Source: an uncultured Saprospiraceae bacterium
GTDB lineage: Bacteria > Bacteroidota > Bacteroidia > Chitinophagales > Saprospiraceae
Length of the DNA stretch: 64,000 bases
Assembly (NCBI GenBank): GCA_937942435.1
Contig: CALDEM010000007.1
Coordinates: 47,509-111,508 of the forward strand
Direction of reading: 5' to 3'
Position 1 is the first letter of the stretch, and each line of letters begins with the position of its first letter. This document shows positions 1 to 11,700 of the stretch, piece by piece. Below the pieces are notes generated by a model. It was not told the DNA's origin. It saw only the letters and a program-made list of their open reading frames with translations, and did not search any database. A program made the translations under genes and the position numbers.

Positions 1-80
1 TTGCGCACCTTTAACTCCACAGATAGTCTGTAGATATAATAGGCTGCTAAGGCCGGCGCTATGAACTGATAAATCTCCAC
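1..80 (-). CDS. Partial N-terminus of an unidentified protein running off the window edge
   Basis: An open frame begins with GTG at 78-80 and reads 26 codons to the left edge without a stop. The visible residues include a hydrophobic stretch (FIAPALAAYYIYRL) followed by charged residues, as in the first membrane segment of a small membrane protein. The frame is closed upstream by a stop at 108-110, and no ATG is available, so the start is uncertain. It lies downstream of iscA on the same strand, 140 bases away. The product cannot be named from 26 residues, and it could be a chance frame. Confidence 0.35.
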   Translation of the reverse strand, partial: MEIYQFIAPALAAYYIYRLSVELKVR

Positions 81-220
81 CCTAAAAGTTGATGATGCAA
101 ATGTAGCCTATAATAGGCTTCAAACCCTTAATAGGGCGCATTAATCCTGCCAAGTATTGGCATCTTAACAAAGAAAATAAGGTAAACAATCCTAAAAAAT
201 AGGGATTTTTTAGAGTGATT

Positions 221-547
221 TTAGACAGCGAAGCTTTCGCCACACCCGCAAGTTCGGCTTGCGTTGGGGTTGTTGAAGTAGAATCCTTTGCCATTGAGGC
301 CTCCGCTAAACTCTAAAGTAGTGTTGCAGAGATAGAGGAAGCTCCTTAAATCAGTAACGACCTTCACTCCCTTATCTTCAAATACTTGATCGTTTTCCTG
401 AGACTCGTTGTCAAAGTCCATAGTATAACTCAAGCCACTACAACCACCACTGGTTACAGATACACGCACAAAATAGTCTGCTCCAAAGCTTTCAGTAGCT
501 CTGAGTTCATCTATCTTCTCCTTAGCACTATCTGCAACGAATAACAT
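221..547 (-). CDS. iscA: Iron-sulfur cluster assembly protein, IscA/HesB family
   Basis: A-type Fe-S carrier that takes clusters from the scaffold to apo-proteins in the cytoplasm. The 108-residue length is normal for the family. The three family cysteines are present: C36 in a GGCSG motif, and C100 and C102 in the C-terminal CGCGESF motif. It is the last gene of an iscS-iscU-iscA cluster, 33 bases after iscU. The symbol iscA rather than sufA or erpA rests on this neighbourhood. Confidence 0.93.
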   Translation of the reverse strand: MLFVADSAKEKIDELRATESFGADYFVRVSVTSGGCSGLSYTMDFDNESQENDQVFEDKGVKVVTDLRSFLYLCNTTLEFSGGLNGKGFYFNNPNASRTCGCGESFAV

Positions 548-580
548 AGTGGTAATTTTAAAGTTATAAGCCTAAGTAGA

Positions 581-964
581 TTAGGCGTTCTTCTCTTTGT
601 AGTCTTTGATAGCTCCCTTGATCGCATCTTCAGCAAGTACTGAACAATGGATCTTTACTGGTGGCAAAGCAAGCTCCTCAACGATGGCCATATTGTCAAT
701 CTTCAAGGCGTCATCGATCGTCTTCCCTTTCAACCACTCAGTAGCCAATGAACTAGAAGCAATCGCTGATCCACAACCGAAAGTCTTAAACTTCGCGTCT
801 TTGATCATCTGCGTCTCCTCATCAACCTCGATCTGAAGTCTCATAACGTCACCACATTCTGGTGCGCCAACGAGGCCAGTACCCACAGTTTTTTTCGACT
901 TATCAAGTGTGCCGACATTCTTTGGGTGCTTAAAGTGTTCTAGTAGTTTTTCAGAATAAGCCAT
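581..964 (-). CDS. iscU: Fe-S cluster scaffold protein IscU
   Basis: Scaffold on which iron and IscS-derived sulfur are assembled into [2Fe-2S] clusters. The 127-residue protein carries the three ligand cysteines: C37 in APECGDV, C64 in GCGSAIASS and C107 in KIHCSVLAEDA. D39 is also present, and so is the LPPVKIH segment that chaperones of the HscA type recognise. No hscA, hscB or ferredoxin gene is seen next to it. It lies between iscS and iscA on the same strand with short gaps, indicating one transcript. Confidence 0.96.
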   Translation of the reverse strand: MAYSEKLLEHFKHPKNVGTLDKSKKTVGTGLVGAPECGDVMRLQIEVDEETQMIKDAKFKTFGCGSAIASSSLATEWLKGKTIDDALKIDNMAIVEELALPPVKIHCSVLAEDAIKGAIKDYKEKNA

Positions 965-1024
965 TATATACCTTTTATAAGATGATTAACGCTTTCGCGA
1001 AATATTTTGTTCCTGTTTATACGA

Positions 1025-2245
1025 TTAATGTTCTGCCCACTCGACTGCATCGAGGTCAACTCCTTCTTTATACATCTCCCATATAGGGCTTAGATCTCTC
1101 ATGTGCTGCACGCCCTTTGCTATCGCGTCTATTGCATAATCTATCTCCTCTTCTGTTGTAAACCTACCCAAACTTAATCGCAAAGAAGAGTGCGCTAAGT
1201 CATCACCCAAGCCAAGTGCCATCAATACATACGAAGGCTCAAGCGAAGCTGATGTACATGCCGAACCTGAAGACACAGCTATATCTTGGTTAAATGTCAT
1301 CATTAGACCTTCTCCCTCGACATGCTTAAATGAGATATTGGTCACATGCGGCATGCGGTGTTCTTCGCTACCATTGATATAGCACTCTTCAAGCCTACTA
1401 ACTAAGCCAGTCTGTAGTCTATCTCTAAGTCCAGATAATCTTTTTGCCTCTTCAGCCATCTCCAATCTTCCGAGCTCAGCTGCAGCACCGATACCAACTA
1501 TACCAGGTACGTTAAGTGTTCCAGAACGCATACCACGCTCATGTCCACCACCATCCATCTGGCTGGTTACCTTAACTCTTGGATTTTTTCTATTGACAAA
1601 GAGAGCTCCGACTCCCTTAGGACCATACATCTTATGACCTGTGAATGCCATCAAGTGTATGCCTACTTCTTTTGGGTGCGTTGGGATCTTCCCTACTGCT
1701 TGCGTTGCATCACTCATAAACAGCACGCCATGCTTCTCACATATGGCACCAATCTCTTTCATTGGCTGGATGACACCTGTCTCATTGTTAGCCCACATGA
1801 TCGAGATCAAAATCGTCTTATCAGTGATCGCAGCTTCAAGCGCTGCAAGGTCTACCAAGCCATTTCTTTGAACAGGCAAGTAAGTCACCTCACCACCCAT
1901 CTTCTCGATCTTCTTACATGAGTCTAACACAGCTTTGTGTTCTGTCTCTAATGTTATGATATGATTGCCCTTGCGTGCATACATCTCAAATACTCCTTTC
2001 AAAGCCAAGTTATCTGACTCAGTTGCTCCAGATGTAAAGATGATCTCCTTAGCATCTACATCAAGCAACTTAGCGATCTGATCACGTGAGTAATCGACCG
2101 CTTCTTCCGCAGCCCATCCAAATGGATGATTACGGCTTGCAGCATTGCCTGGGATGTTGTGAAAATAAGGTAGCATAGCTTCTACAACTCTTGGATCACA
2201 AGGAGTAGTAGCGTTATTATCAAGGTAAATGCTCTTAACGGCCAT
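1025..2245 (-). CDS. iscS: Cysteine desulfurase IscS
   Basis: PLP enzyme that converts cysteine to alanine and passes the persulfide sulfur to IscU. The 406-residue protein has the PLP lysine K205 in a [11 protein letters not shown] motif. The catalytic cysteine C330 lies in the long mobile loop [17 protein letters not shown], which is typical of IscS (group I) rather than SufS. It is the first gene of the isc cluster, transcribed leftwards and divergent from meaB. No iscR regulator gene is present in the cluster. Confidence 0.97.
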   Translation of the reverse strand: MAVKSIYLDNNATTPCDPRVVEAMLPYFHNIPGNAASRNHPFGWAAEEAVDYSRDQIAKLLDVDAKEIIFTSGATESDNLALKGVFEMYARKGNHIITLETEHKAVLDSCKKIEKMGGEVTYLPVQRNGLVDLAALEAAITDKTILISIMWANNETGVIQPMKEIGAICEKHGVLFMSDATQAVGKIPTHPKEVGIHLMAFTGHKMYGPKGVGALFVNRKNPRVKVTSQMDGGGHERGMRSGTLNVPGIVGIGAAAELGRLEMAEEAKRLSGLRDRLQTGLVSRLEECYINGSEEHRMPHVTNISFKHVEGEGLMMTFNQDIAVSSGSACTSASLEPSYVLMALGLGDDLAHSSLRLSLGRFTTEEEIDYAIDAIAKGVQHMRDLSPIWEMYKEGVDLDAVEWAEH

Positions 2246-2403
2246 AATTAGTTCTCTTATATGTTCTGTCGAACGTGCAAAGATCGAAATAGTTCTGCAA
2301 GTTTACTTATATTATAGATGACAATCCAGAATATTCTTCGGTCCTCTACTTAAGCTGTCATAGCCACTACCACCCAAATCCATATCTTAGCCACTGAAGC
2401 TAC

Positions 2404-3426
2404 ATGAAACACATCAATCCATCCATAAAGAGTCGCCTTGAAAAGGACAACAAAGGGGTTAGACCTTTGTCCTATTATGTAGATGGGATCATCCAAAATC
2501 AAGACCACTATGTACTCTCAGAAAGCATCACTATGCTAGAGAGCGTTCATGAGGTCCATAAGGATATCTCCTTACAAACGTTGGTGGCATGCTATGGGCA
2601 CAGAGATCATTCATTTCGGTTTGGTATAACTGGTAGTCCTGGTGTTGGTAAGAGTACTTTTATCGATAGTATAGCATCACATTTTAGCAAGAATGATCAC
2701 AACGTTGGCATCCTTACAGTTGACCCTAGCTCTACAGATGGAAAAGGTAGCATCCTTGGAGATAAGACTCGGATGGAAGAACTTGTAAAAGACAAAGGCA
2801 TCTTTATAAGACCAAGTCCCAGCAATCGTCATCTTGGAGGACTCAATCAATATACCTATGAAGCGATCATCCTTTGTGAAGCTGCAGGTAAAGATCGACT
2901 ACTCATAGAAACAGTCGGAGTTGGGCAATCTGAAGTGGATGTAAGCCATCATGTAGATGCAACTATTCTTTTGGTGTTACCAGGCGGTGGTGATAGTCTA
3001 CAAGGAATCAAAAAGGGCGTCCTCGAAAAAGCCGATCTCATCATAGTACATAAGTCAGATGGTGATGCTAAAAGGTTAGCAGTTGATTCAGCAAAAGAAT
3101 ATAAAGAAGCTATTCACTTAAGACGCAAAGGCGGAGAGATCCCAGTCTTAAACTACTCTTCTATAACTGGTGATGGAAGAGAAGAAGTTACCTCTGCATT
3201 GGATAATCTAATTGTTTCAAAAAAAGAAGCGTTAAGTACAATTAGAAAAAAGCAAGAAGAGCGCTGGTTACAATCTCGCATAAAAGAACATATCTCATTG
3301 GCGATTACAAAAAAACTGGAAAGGGAAAATGAATTCTCTTTAATCGAGAACACTTCTTCTTCTCCATTTGATAGGCTTTCTTATGTTAAAGAACATGTTG
3401 ACATTTCAATCAGTTTAAAAAGTTAG
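2404..3426 (+). CDS. meaB: MeaB/ArgK-type G3E GTPase (methylmalonyl-CoA mutase-associated)
   Basis: GTPase that protects and reloads adenosylcobalamin-dependent methylmalonyl-CoA mutase. It has 340 residues. The P-loop GSPGVGKST is near residues 78-86, VDPSS follows near 102, and a switch region ETVGVGQSEVD lies near 170. The guanine-specificity motif reads HKSDGD instead of the usual NKxD, a position known to vary in this family. No mutase gene is nearby. The gene ends with TAG immediately followed by the ATG of the M23 peptidase gene, so the two are probably co-transcribed. Confidence 0.9.
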   Translation: MKHINPSIKSRLEKDNKGVRPLSYYVDGIIQNQDHYVLSESITMLESVHEVHKDISLQTLVACYGHRDHSFRFGITGSPGVGKSTFIDSIASHFSKNDHNVGILTVDPSSTDGKGSILGDKTRMEELVKDKGIFIRPSPSNRHLGGLNQYTYEAIILCEAAGKDRLLIETVGVGQSEVDVSHHVDATILLVLPGGGDSLQGIKKGVLEKADLIIVHKSDGDAKRLAVDSAKEYKEAIHLRRKGGEIPVLNYSSITGDGREEVTSALDNLIVSKKEALSTIRKKQEERWLQSRIKEHISLAITKKLERENEFSLIENTSSSPFDRLSYVKEHVDISISLKS

Positions 3427-5130
3427 ATGTATCGATTGAGATTATATTTTATGGTCAGTGCGATTACGCTGATTTGTAATCTAGGTAATGGTCAAGATTG
3501 CGCACTTGATTATAGATCACCTATCAATCACAAGACTGTACTTTCAGGTTCTTATGGAGAGCCACGTACACGTCACTTCCATGCTGGCATCGATTTTAAA
3601 CAATATCGAGGTGTACCTCGGGACACCATATTTGCAATAGCAGATGGCTATATATCACGTATCAATGTCCAGCCCAATGGATATGGCAATGCTCTATACA
3701 TAGATCACGATTGCAATAAAACATCTGTGTATGCACATCTTTATGACTTTGCTCCTAACATCAGACAATACATCAATAAGATACTGTATAAAGATAAAAA
3801 GTATAAAATCACACATCAACCAGACTCAACAAGACTACCTGTCAAAAAAGGCCAGTTTATAGGTATACTTGGCAATACGGGAAGATCATCGGGACCACAT
3901 TTGCATTTTGAAATTAGAAATACAAATACTGAGACGCCAATCAACCCTGCGCTTATTGGCCTAAAGCCCTTGGATAACATTGCTCCCGATATAGTCGGTA
4001 TATACATCTATGAACTTAGTCCTGACAATCAAGAAATATCAAAGAAATACTACCCAGCTTACCGTGGCGCTTCCAACGAACTAACCATCGCCGAGGGACT
4101 AGTAAATACTGGGGCTTATCGCGTTGGTATAGGCATAAGAACTTATGATCGTATGAACGGTGCTAAGAATCACAATGGTATATATAGTCTGAGGATGACG
4201 ACCGACAACAAACTGTCGTATGCCTTTCATCTGGATAGTATCCCTTTTGATCATGCGAAGTTTATCCACACTCATATGGACTATGAAGAAAAAGAGAATA
4301 AAAAATACGTGACCAAGTGTTTTTTAAGTCCTATTAATCAACTATCCATTTATAATACGGATGAGCAAAGTGGTTATATCTCGACTTATCAATTTAGAAA
4401 TACTAAAATTAAAATAACTGTTGGGGATATAGAAAAAAATGAAACCTCTATATCATTTGATTTAAAAAGAGATGATAACCTAAACGTACAACTAGTTAGC
4501 ACTTTAGATTCTACGACATATAGGATCAGACCTCAAGACAGCATAGTTATAGACAATGGGTCTACAGAAATCATATTTTATCAAAATACCTTTAGTAGTC
4601 CTGAGCAGATTAGAATAGGACCATCTTCGGACACAATCATAGATCTCAAGCAAGAGAAGCCCATTGCTACTTTTGATAGATATAAAGTGCGACACACGTT
4701 GGACTCGATCAGACATCCAAAGGACAAGTATGTTCTGACAAATGAAAATAGCAAGGGAGAAATCCAAAGACAAAAAGTGAGATGGGAAGAAGACAATGTG
4801 CTTGTATCATTTTTGAATAACCTCACAACCTATAAGATTGGACTAGACACCATAGCTCCGACTATAAAAGTAATTAGCACACCAGGTTCAAAAACGAAGC
4901 GATTCAAATTTAAACTAACAGATAATTTTATACCAGCTCATTATACTGACGACTTAAAGTTTGATGTTTTTCTTGACGATACTTGGGTGCTTTGTCAACA
5001 TGACGGAAAGACAGAAACTATATGGTTTGACATGATCGCAACTGATAAAATAGTTAATCATGAAGTAAAAGTCATAGCATCTGATGCTTCCAAAAACTCC
5101 TCTGAAGTCATAAGAGCATTTAAGTTTTAA
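3427..5130 (+). CDS. Secreted M23 family metallopeptidase (LytM domain)
   Basis: Predicted exported zinc endopeptidase acting on peptidoglycan cross-links or on an extracellular peptide. The N-terminus has a signal peptide ending near the GNGQ segment at residue 23. The M23 zinc motifs are present: H52 and D56 in HAGID, and H158 and H160 in GPHLHFEI. The remaining 350 or so residues are beta-rich and unassigned. At 567 residues it is much longer than the catalytic domain alone. It starts directly at the meaB stop codon, which suggests translational coupling although the functions look unrelated. Confidence 0.88.
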   Translation: MYRLRLYFMVSAITLICNLGNGQDCALDYRSPINHKTVLSGSYGEPRTRHFHAGIDFKQYRGVPRDTIFAIADGYISRINVQPNGYGNALYIDHDCNKTSVYAHLYDFAPNIRQYINKILYKDKKYKITHQPDSTRLPVKKGQFIGILGNTGRSSGPHLHFEIRNTNTETPINPALIGLKPLDNIAPDIVGIYIYELSPDNQEISKKYYPAYRGASNELTIAEGLVNTGAYRVGIGIRTYDRMNGAKNHNGIYSLRMTTDNKLSYAFHLDSIPFDHAKFIHTHMDYEEKENKKYVTKCFLSPINQLSIYNTDEQSGYISTYQFRNTKIKITVGDIEKNETSISFDLKRDDNLNVQLVSTLDSTTYRIRPQDSIVIDNGSTEIIFYQNTFSSPEQIRIGPSSDTIIDLKQEKPIATFDRYKVRHTLDSIRHPKDKYVLTNENSKGEIQRQKVRWEEDNVLVSFLNNLTTYKIGLDTIAPTIKVISTPGSKTKRFKFKLTDNFIPAHYTDDLKFDVFLDDTWVLCQHDGKTETIWFDMIATDKIVNHEVKVIASDASKNSSEVIRAFKF

Positions 5131-5159
5131 AAAAAAGGGTTCTGATAAATCAAAACCCT
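5129..5159 (-). terminator. Rho-independent terminator of the peroxiredoxin gene
   Basis: Read on the minus strand, a 10-bp stem (arms at 5150-5159 and 5136-5145, one G-U pair) closes a 4-base loop. It is followed by eight T residues at 5129-5136. It lies 36 bases after the bcp stop codon. The plus strand lacks a T run here, so it serves the minus-strand gene. Confidence 0.85.
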
Positions 5160-5194
5160 CCTAATCAAAATTGATTATGAAAAACTAACTACTA

Positions 5195-5668
5195 TTATGT
5201 GATTGCCTCTTTAACTAAGGCGAATATTTGCTCAGCGTGATCTTTGGTTTTGACCTTCTCGATGATATGTGATATCACTCCTTCTGGGTCGATAACAAAA
5301 GTGGTTCTGTGAACACCCGTAACCTCCCTGCCCATAAACTTTTTAGGCCCCCATAGTCCATAACTATTGATAATGTCTTTCTCTGTATCTGCGATCAGGG
5401 AATATTGAAACTCATACTTATCTATGAATTTCTTATGCTTAGTAGTCTTGTCCGGGCTTATGCCTAAGACTTCAAAACCTAACTTTTGTATCTGTTTGTA
5501 GTTATCTCTAAGATTACATGCCTCCTTAGTACATCCAGGTGAATCATCTTTTGGATAAAAGAACAAAATCACTCCTTTCCCTCGGTAATCTGATAGACTA
5601 ACGGACTCTTCATTTTCGTTCAGAGCCGTAAAATCAGGTGCTATATCTCCTACTTTAAGGTGTTTCAT
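5195..5668 (-). CDS. bcp: Thioredoxin-dependent peroxiredoxin, BCP/PrxQ type
   Basis: Reduces hydrogen peroxide and organic hydroperoxides in the cytoplasm using thioredoxin. At 157 residues it has the normal length. The peroxidatic cysteine is C46 in DSPGCTKEACNLRD, and C51 is the resolving cysteine five residues later, as in the atypical 2-Cys PrxQ subgroup. It is a single-gene unit with a clear terminator just downstream and the terminator of the next minus-strand gene upstream. Confidence 0.96.
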   Translation of the reverse strand: MKHLKVGDIAPDFTALNENEESVSLSDYRGKGVILFFYPKDDSPGCTKEACNLRDNYKQIQKLGFEVLGISPDKTTKHKKFIDKYEFQYSLIADTEKDIINSYGLWGPKKFMGREVTGVHRTTFVIDPEGVISHIIEKVKTKDHAEQIFALVKEAIT

Positions 5669-5735
5669 GATGACGTTTAAGCTTTAAACTGAGATCATGA
5701 CATATTGTTTAAGAAATACAGCTAAAATCATAAAC

Positions 5736-5770
5736 AAAAAATGCGCACTCTGGACAGGAGTGCGCATTTT
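5736..5770 (-). terminator. Strong intrinsic terminator of the giant repeat protein gene
   Basis: A near-perfect 13-bp inverted repeat (5738-5750 and 5758-5770) has a 7-base loop. On the minus strand it is followed by a T-rich tract. It lies 18 bases after the stop codon of the 2016-residue protein and separates it from bcp. The plus strand arm also ends in TTTT, so it could act in both directions. Confidence 0.88.
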
Positions 5771-5787
5771 ATGAGACCTGTGACTGT

Positions 5788-8700
5788 CTATCTATTAGCT
5801 TTGATAAGCTTGTCTTGCATCAATATCTGTCCTTCACTTTCTATCATCATGAAGTATAGGCCTTCACTAAGGGCTGAGATAGACACATTGTGAAACTCTT
5901 GAGACCCAGAGATCGACTTAGTCATAACTCTTCTTCCTGTCTGATCAAAAATGACTAACCTGCCATCCACTTCTTGGCCGTCATACCAAACTGTGATTTG
6001 ATCTTGAGCAGGATTGGGGAAAGCAACTGCTTGCTCACTGATGATGATACCTGAAGACAATACTGTACCATGCTGAATATCTAAACTTCTGCCTATAGAA
6101 CTACTACTTCTTGATCCATTGGTATCGATGAGCGTAATCAACTCAGTGTATGGTGATTCTTCACCAAATCTACAGTTGGCTTTAATCCGAAGTACAATCA
6201 CTCTATCTGCCGGTCCTGTAAGCGTGATTCTGCTTCTTCTGATCGGTACTTCGGCAAATGAATTAGGCAATCCTTCATATCCCACGAGGACAGTATATCC
6301 TCTGGCATCATCCACTCTATCCCAACTAACGACCCACTTATTGCCATTAAGATTTTGTAGTCTTATATCTCTCGGCACATGACAACCTTCGTCACATGCT
6401 CCTCCTGTCTCTTTGGTTATAGTGATAAAGTTAGAAGAGATAGCACCACAGTTGGTACCTAAGCCATCTATGTTCAGGCCTTCTTCTAACTCCTCGCCAT
6501 CAAGTGTATTATAGCCATAGATCCGACAGACGCCACCTGGATCTCGGTTGAGGTTAAAGTCTCCACCTTCAAGACTATTTTGCCAATCTTGGATGACTCC
6601 ATCTTCATCAGTGACAACATAGAAGTATGAAGATGTAGTATCATCGCTCAAATTATCGTGAGTAACAGAGAAATTTACATCACCAGCACAGAATACAAGA
6701 TCTGTATCGCCTTCTATTGTAGATATACTTCCTCCGTCAGTTGTACAATCTTGAGGACAGTCATCTTCTATCTGTCTTACAATTGTAATCGGATTAGACA
6801 GATCAAAACATCCATCGAGATCATTGGCATTAGCGCCTTCCACAAGACCTGATAACCCATCTTCATAGCTGATATGCCATATGAATGAAGTACCAGAGCC
6901 TGTACCTTCAAAATCTATGGACGTTTCTGTTGTTAACCTGATTATCTCAGCAGCTGCATCTGTAATCACAAACGTGTTGTTCGTTCCACCAAATCCACTT
7001 ACTAAGAAGCTGACCACATCCTGTACACCATCATCAGAGCAAATTGTAATCTCAGTACCAAGATCCGAAGTCAGCACACCACCTTCAGCTGCACAGACTG
7101 AACTACAATCTGGCCCTTCAACTCTGTTAATTGTAAATATGTTGGACAATGCAAAGCAGCCTGTAAGCAGGTTGATATTACCACCAACATTAGGAAGGAT
7201 GGTACCTGAATTATATGATATCGATCTGACCAATAATGTTCCAGCTCCAGTGCCTTCAAAATCCGCTTCGAAGTCTTGATTTATGCCTAAGATATTACCA
7301 AGATCATCGGTGACAACAAAAGCCACCGTGTCACCAATAGCTCCAACAATCATCAAATCAAACAAATCTGAAAGGTTATCATCGGTACATAGTGTGATGC
7401 TCATCTCTCCATCAAGTGTCTCAAGCGATCCTCCTACTGCTCCACATGGTGGAGGACAATCATCTCCCGTCACTCTTGTCAGAGTTACTGGATTAGAAAG
7501 GTCAAAACAGCCTGTTATGTTACTCGCAGTATCTCCAACAGCCAAACCTACAGTATCATCGCTATAACTCAAATGCCAGATCAGGCAAACTCCTGGGCCC
7601 GCATCTTCAAAATTAAAATCTAAATCATCAGATGTTTCCAGGATAACGCCGGTTGTATCCGTTACAAGAAAAGCAGAGTTTTGCCCCACAGCTCCTGATA
7701 AGGTCAATCCTAAATCGTCAGCACTATCATCTCCGATACAGATGAGCACATTGCTACTGCCGATGTCAGTTAGTAATAATCCTCCATCGACACCTTCTCG
7801 TATCAATGTCAATGGATTGGATAGCGCAAAGCATCCTTGCAAATCATCGGCATTAGCGCCGATGGTAGCTCCAGCAAGATCACTACCATGATTTAATAAC
7901 CAGATCAGACAAGTACCACCTTGAGTGGGCTCAAAGTCTAATGGGAAACTATCAGGCAGATCTAAAATCACACCTGCCGTATCTGTGACAACCCATGATT
8001 GGGTCATCCCCGTACCACCAGAAGAAACAACTGAAATCACATCGGCAACACCATCTCCAACACATATCCTTTGAGTCTGAGTACTGTCTGCATATAAAAT
8101 CGTGCTTGCCATAACGTCTGTTCTGGTTACAGTAATCGGATTAGACAGACCAAAACATCCGTCCAAGTCATTAGCGTTAGATCCTAATGACGCACCAGCT
8201 ATAGTCCCATCAAAACTCAAATGCCACACCATATAAGTACCTACCTCAGCATTAGAAAGATCAAAAGGTGGTGCTAAGGGAAAGCCTAGTATAAAACCTG
8301 CTGTATCTGTTATCACCCATGCATTTCTATCGCCTTGGGCATCTATAAGATTTACATCAAATGGATCTGCATCGTCATTACACAAAGTTATCTCTGTTGA
8401 TCCAGCTGCAGTCGAAAGGCTTCCTCCTTGAGCTGCACATGAGTCTAAAGGACAATCATCTCCCGTCAGTCTTGTTACACTTATAGAATTAGAAAGCGAA
8501 AAGCAACCGCTTAAGTTAGCAGCATTACTATCTACTACAGCACCCTCCAAGCCGTCTTCAAAACTCAGATGCCAGATCAAGCTTACACCCGCTCTTGATG
8601 AATCAAAATTGAAAACATTACTACTGTCTATTTCTAATATCGTTAAGGATGTATCTGTGACAACCCATGCACTGTTGGATCCTGACTGACCACTCAAGGC

Positions 8701-11700
8701 AACTACTATATCCTCTGATTGGGCATCGTCTATACATACTGAGATATCTGTAGTATTGTCGCCAGTGCTGATCACTCCTCCTGATACATCACAAATCGCA
8801 GGACAATCATCTCCCGTCAGTCTTGTTACACTTATAGAATTAGAAAGCGAAAAGCAACCGCTTAAGTTAGCAGCGTTGCTATCTACTACAGCACCCTCCA
8901 AGCCGTCTTCAAAACTCAGATGCCAGATCAAGCTTACGCCTACTCCTGATGAATCAAAATTGAAAACATTACTACTGTCTATTTCTAATATCGTTAAGGA
9001 TGTATCTGTGACAACCCAAGCACTGTTGGATCCTGACTGACCACTCAAGGCAACTACTATATCCTCTGATTGGGCATCGTCTATACATACTGAGATGTCT
9101 GTAACGTTATCGCCAGTAGTGATCGTACCTCCTAAAGCCTCGCAAGGTGGTGATGGGCAGTCATCACCAGAAGATCTGTTGATAGTTATAGGATTAGAAA
9201 GTACAAAACAACCAGTTATGGCATTTGCATTAGCGTCAATAGCAACACCAGTTATATCACCTTCTGAAACTAAATGCCACAGCAAGCATACTCCTCCTTC
9301 CGTGCCTTCAAGATCAAAAGGCGGCTCAAGAGGCAATCCCATAATTAAACCTGACGTGTCAGTTATAACCCATACTTGATCTGATCCTACAGCACTATCA
9401 ATAACAACATCAAAAGCATCTGAAACACCATCTCCAACGCATATGTCCACAGAAGTGCTTCCATCTGTAAGAGAAAGCGTTCCTGCTGCAACTTCACAAA
9501 CTGATGTATTGCAATTATCTCCTGACAACCTTGTCACGGTTATAGAATTAGAAAGTGCAAAGCAGCCGCCTAGGTTAGCAGCGTTTCCTCCGATTGATGC
9601 TCCTGTCAAATCATCTTCATAGCTGATATGCCAGATAAGACAGACTCCTGCTCCCAGCGATTCTAAATTAAAAACATTTGTATTGGTTTCTATAAAAAGA
9701 ATATTGAGACTTGTATCCGTAACTACATAAGCACTGTTGGTGCCAGATGCTCCAGTAAGACTTACGATAGTCAGATCTTCTCCTTCATCATCTACACAAA
9801 TGTTAGCAGCAACAGCACCATTTTGATCCACGATACTACCGCCATTGACATCACAAGTGATGGGTTCTCCTCCACCGTCCCCACAATCTGAAGTTTTAGT
9901 AACTCTAATGGCATTAGAAAGTGCAAAGCAACCACCAAGGTTCGCAGCATTAGATCCAACCGTTGCTCCGGTTAAGTCATCTTCATAGCTAATGTGCCAG
10001 ATTAGACAAACATCTGATGACGCTGACTCAAGACTAAAGACAGTGGTGTTTGTTTCTACAATTAGAATATTCAAACTTGTATCAGTTACTACAAAGCCAC
10101 TATTGGTCCCATTAGAACCAGATACACTAACAACAATAATATCTTCATCGGTATCAGAAGTACATAATGTTCTATCAGTCAAACCGTCTTGATCGGCTAT
10201 TGTACCACCGGATACATCGCATGTCATTGACTCTCCTCCACCGTCACCACAACTTGAAATTTTAGTAACTGTAATGGCATTAGAAAGTGCAAAGCAACCG
10301 CCAAGGTTAGCGGCATTGGCTCCGATCGTTGCACCTGTTAAGTCATCTTCATAACTAATGTGCCAGATAAGGCATATATCGCTATTTACATTTTCAAGAC
10401 TGAAAACATTCGTATTTGTCTCTATAGAAAGAATGTTAAGACTTGTATCCGTTACAACAAATGCACTATTAGATCCTGAGGCTTCTGATAGTGTGACCAC
10501 AATAAGTTCTTCATCCGCATCATCTGTGCAAATAGATACTACAATTTGTCCATCTTGATCAACTATGCTTCCCCCGATAACTTGACAAGTATCTAATCCT
10601 CCACCATCATTGCAGTCCGATATGATTGTAAGGGTGATTGAATTAGAAAGGTCAAAACAACCGACTAAGTCAGCAACATTGTTACCAATTACAGCTCCAG
10701 TCAAGTCATCTTCAAAACTGATATGCCAGATTTCATATACCCCAGGTCCTTCTTGTTCTAGATTGATATTGTTGATTGTATCAATAGATATTATGTTGAG
10801 CGCAGTATCTGTAACGACCCAAGCTGTATTAGCTCCTCTCTCTCCAGAGACAGATGCAATGACAAGTTCTACAAAATCATCTTGTGTACAGAATGTGGCT
10901 TCTGTCAGTCCATCTTGATCAACTATACTTCCTCCGTCTACGTCACATAATGGAGTTTCCCCTTCACAGTTCTCTCCAGTCAATTTGTTCACTTCTATCG
11001 AATTAGAAAGTGCAAAGCAGCCATCTAAATCAGAAACATTACTACCGACAGTTGCTCCTGTTAGCCCATCTTCAAAGTCAATATGCCAGATCAAACATAC
11101 GCCTGCTCCAGAGGATTCTAAATCAAAGACATTGACTGTATCGACTGATAAAATATTCAATGCCGTATCTGTTACGACCCAGGCTGTATTAGGTCCGCTA
11201 CTTGTCCCTATCACTTCTGCTGTTACCAACTCTATAGCATCATCGTCAACACAGATAGAAACTATCGTTGTATCATTTGATGCCTTTATGGATGAAAATG
11301 TAGAAGAACATGAGGTTGTGGTTGTATTGGTTTCACATAGACTGCTTTCTCCTAGAAAGAAATCAGTAGGAGCGTTACCATCACCATCATATATTAATGA
11401 ACTACTCGAATCAATAGCCAGGGCTCTATCTCCGTCTGTCCAAATACCAGCACTAACTGCGACTGACTCTCTGGTTTGTCCAGATCGATTACCCCATATG
11501 ACATAGTCAATTATACTTTGATCATCTCCGAAGTCACCTGAAGAATATAATCCTAACTCGTCACCTGCTAAAGAAAGAGCAAAGTTAGTAGTGACCACTA
11601 GGTAACTATTAGGTGGCATATTAAAGTTACCACAGTCCACGCTTAGCGAGCCCAGCCTATTATACTGAGGTCGATTACATAACCAATATTGATCGACATC

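Noticed and set aside
82..294. 70-codon minus-strand frame overlapping iscA
   Set aside because: It overlaps the 3' part of iscA in another frame and its sequence resembles no protein family; its hydrophobic run is a by-product of AT-rich DNA.
6119..11506. Series of plus-strand open frames of 60-170 codons antisense to the giant repeat protein
   Set aside because: They recur at the same position in each repeat and use SSSKLICQI-like compositions that are simply the complement of the coding repeats; they are shadows.
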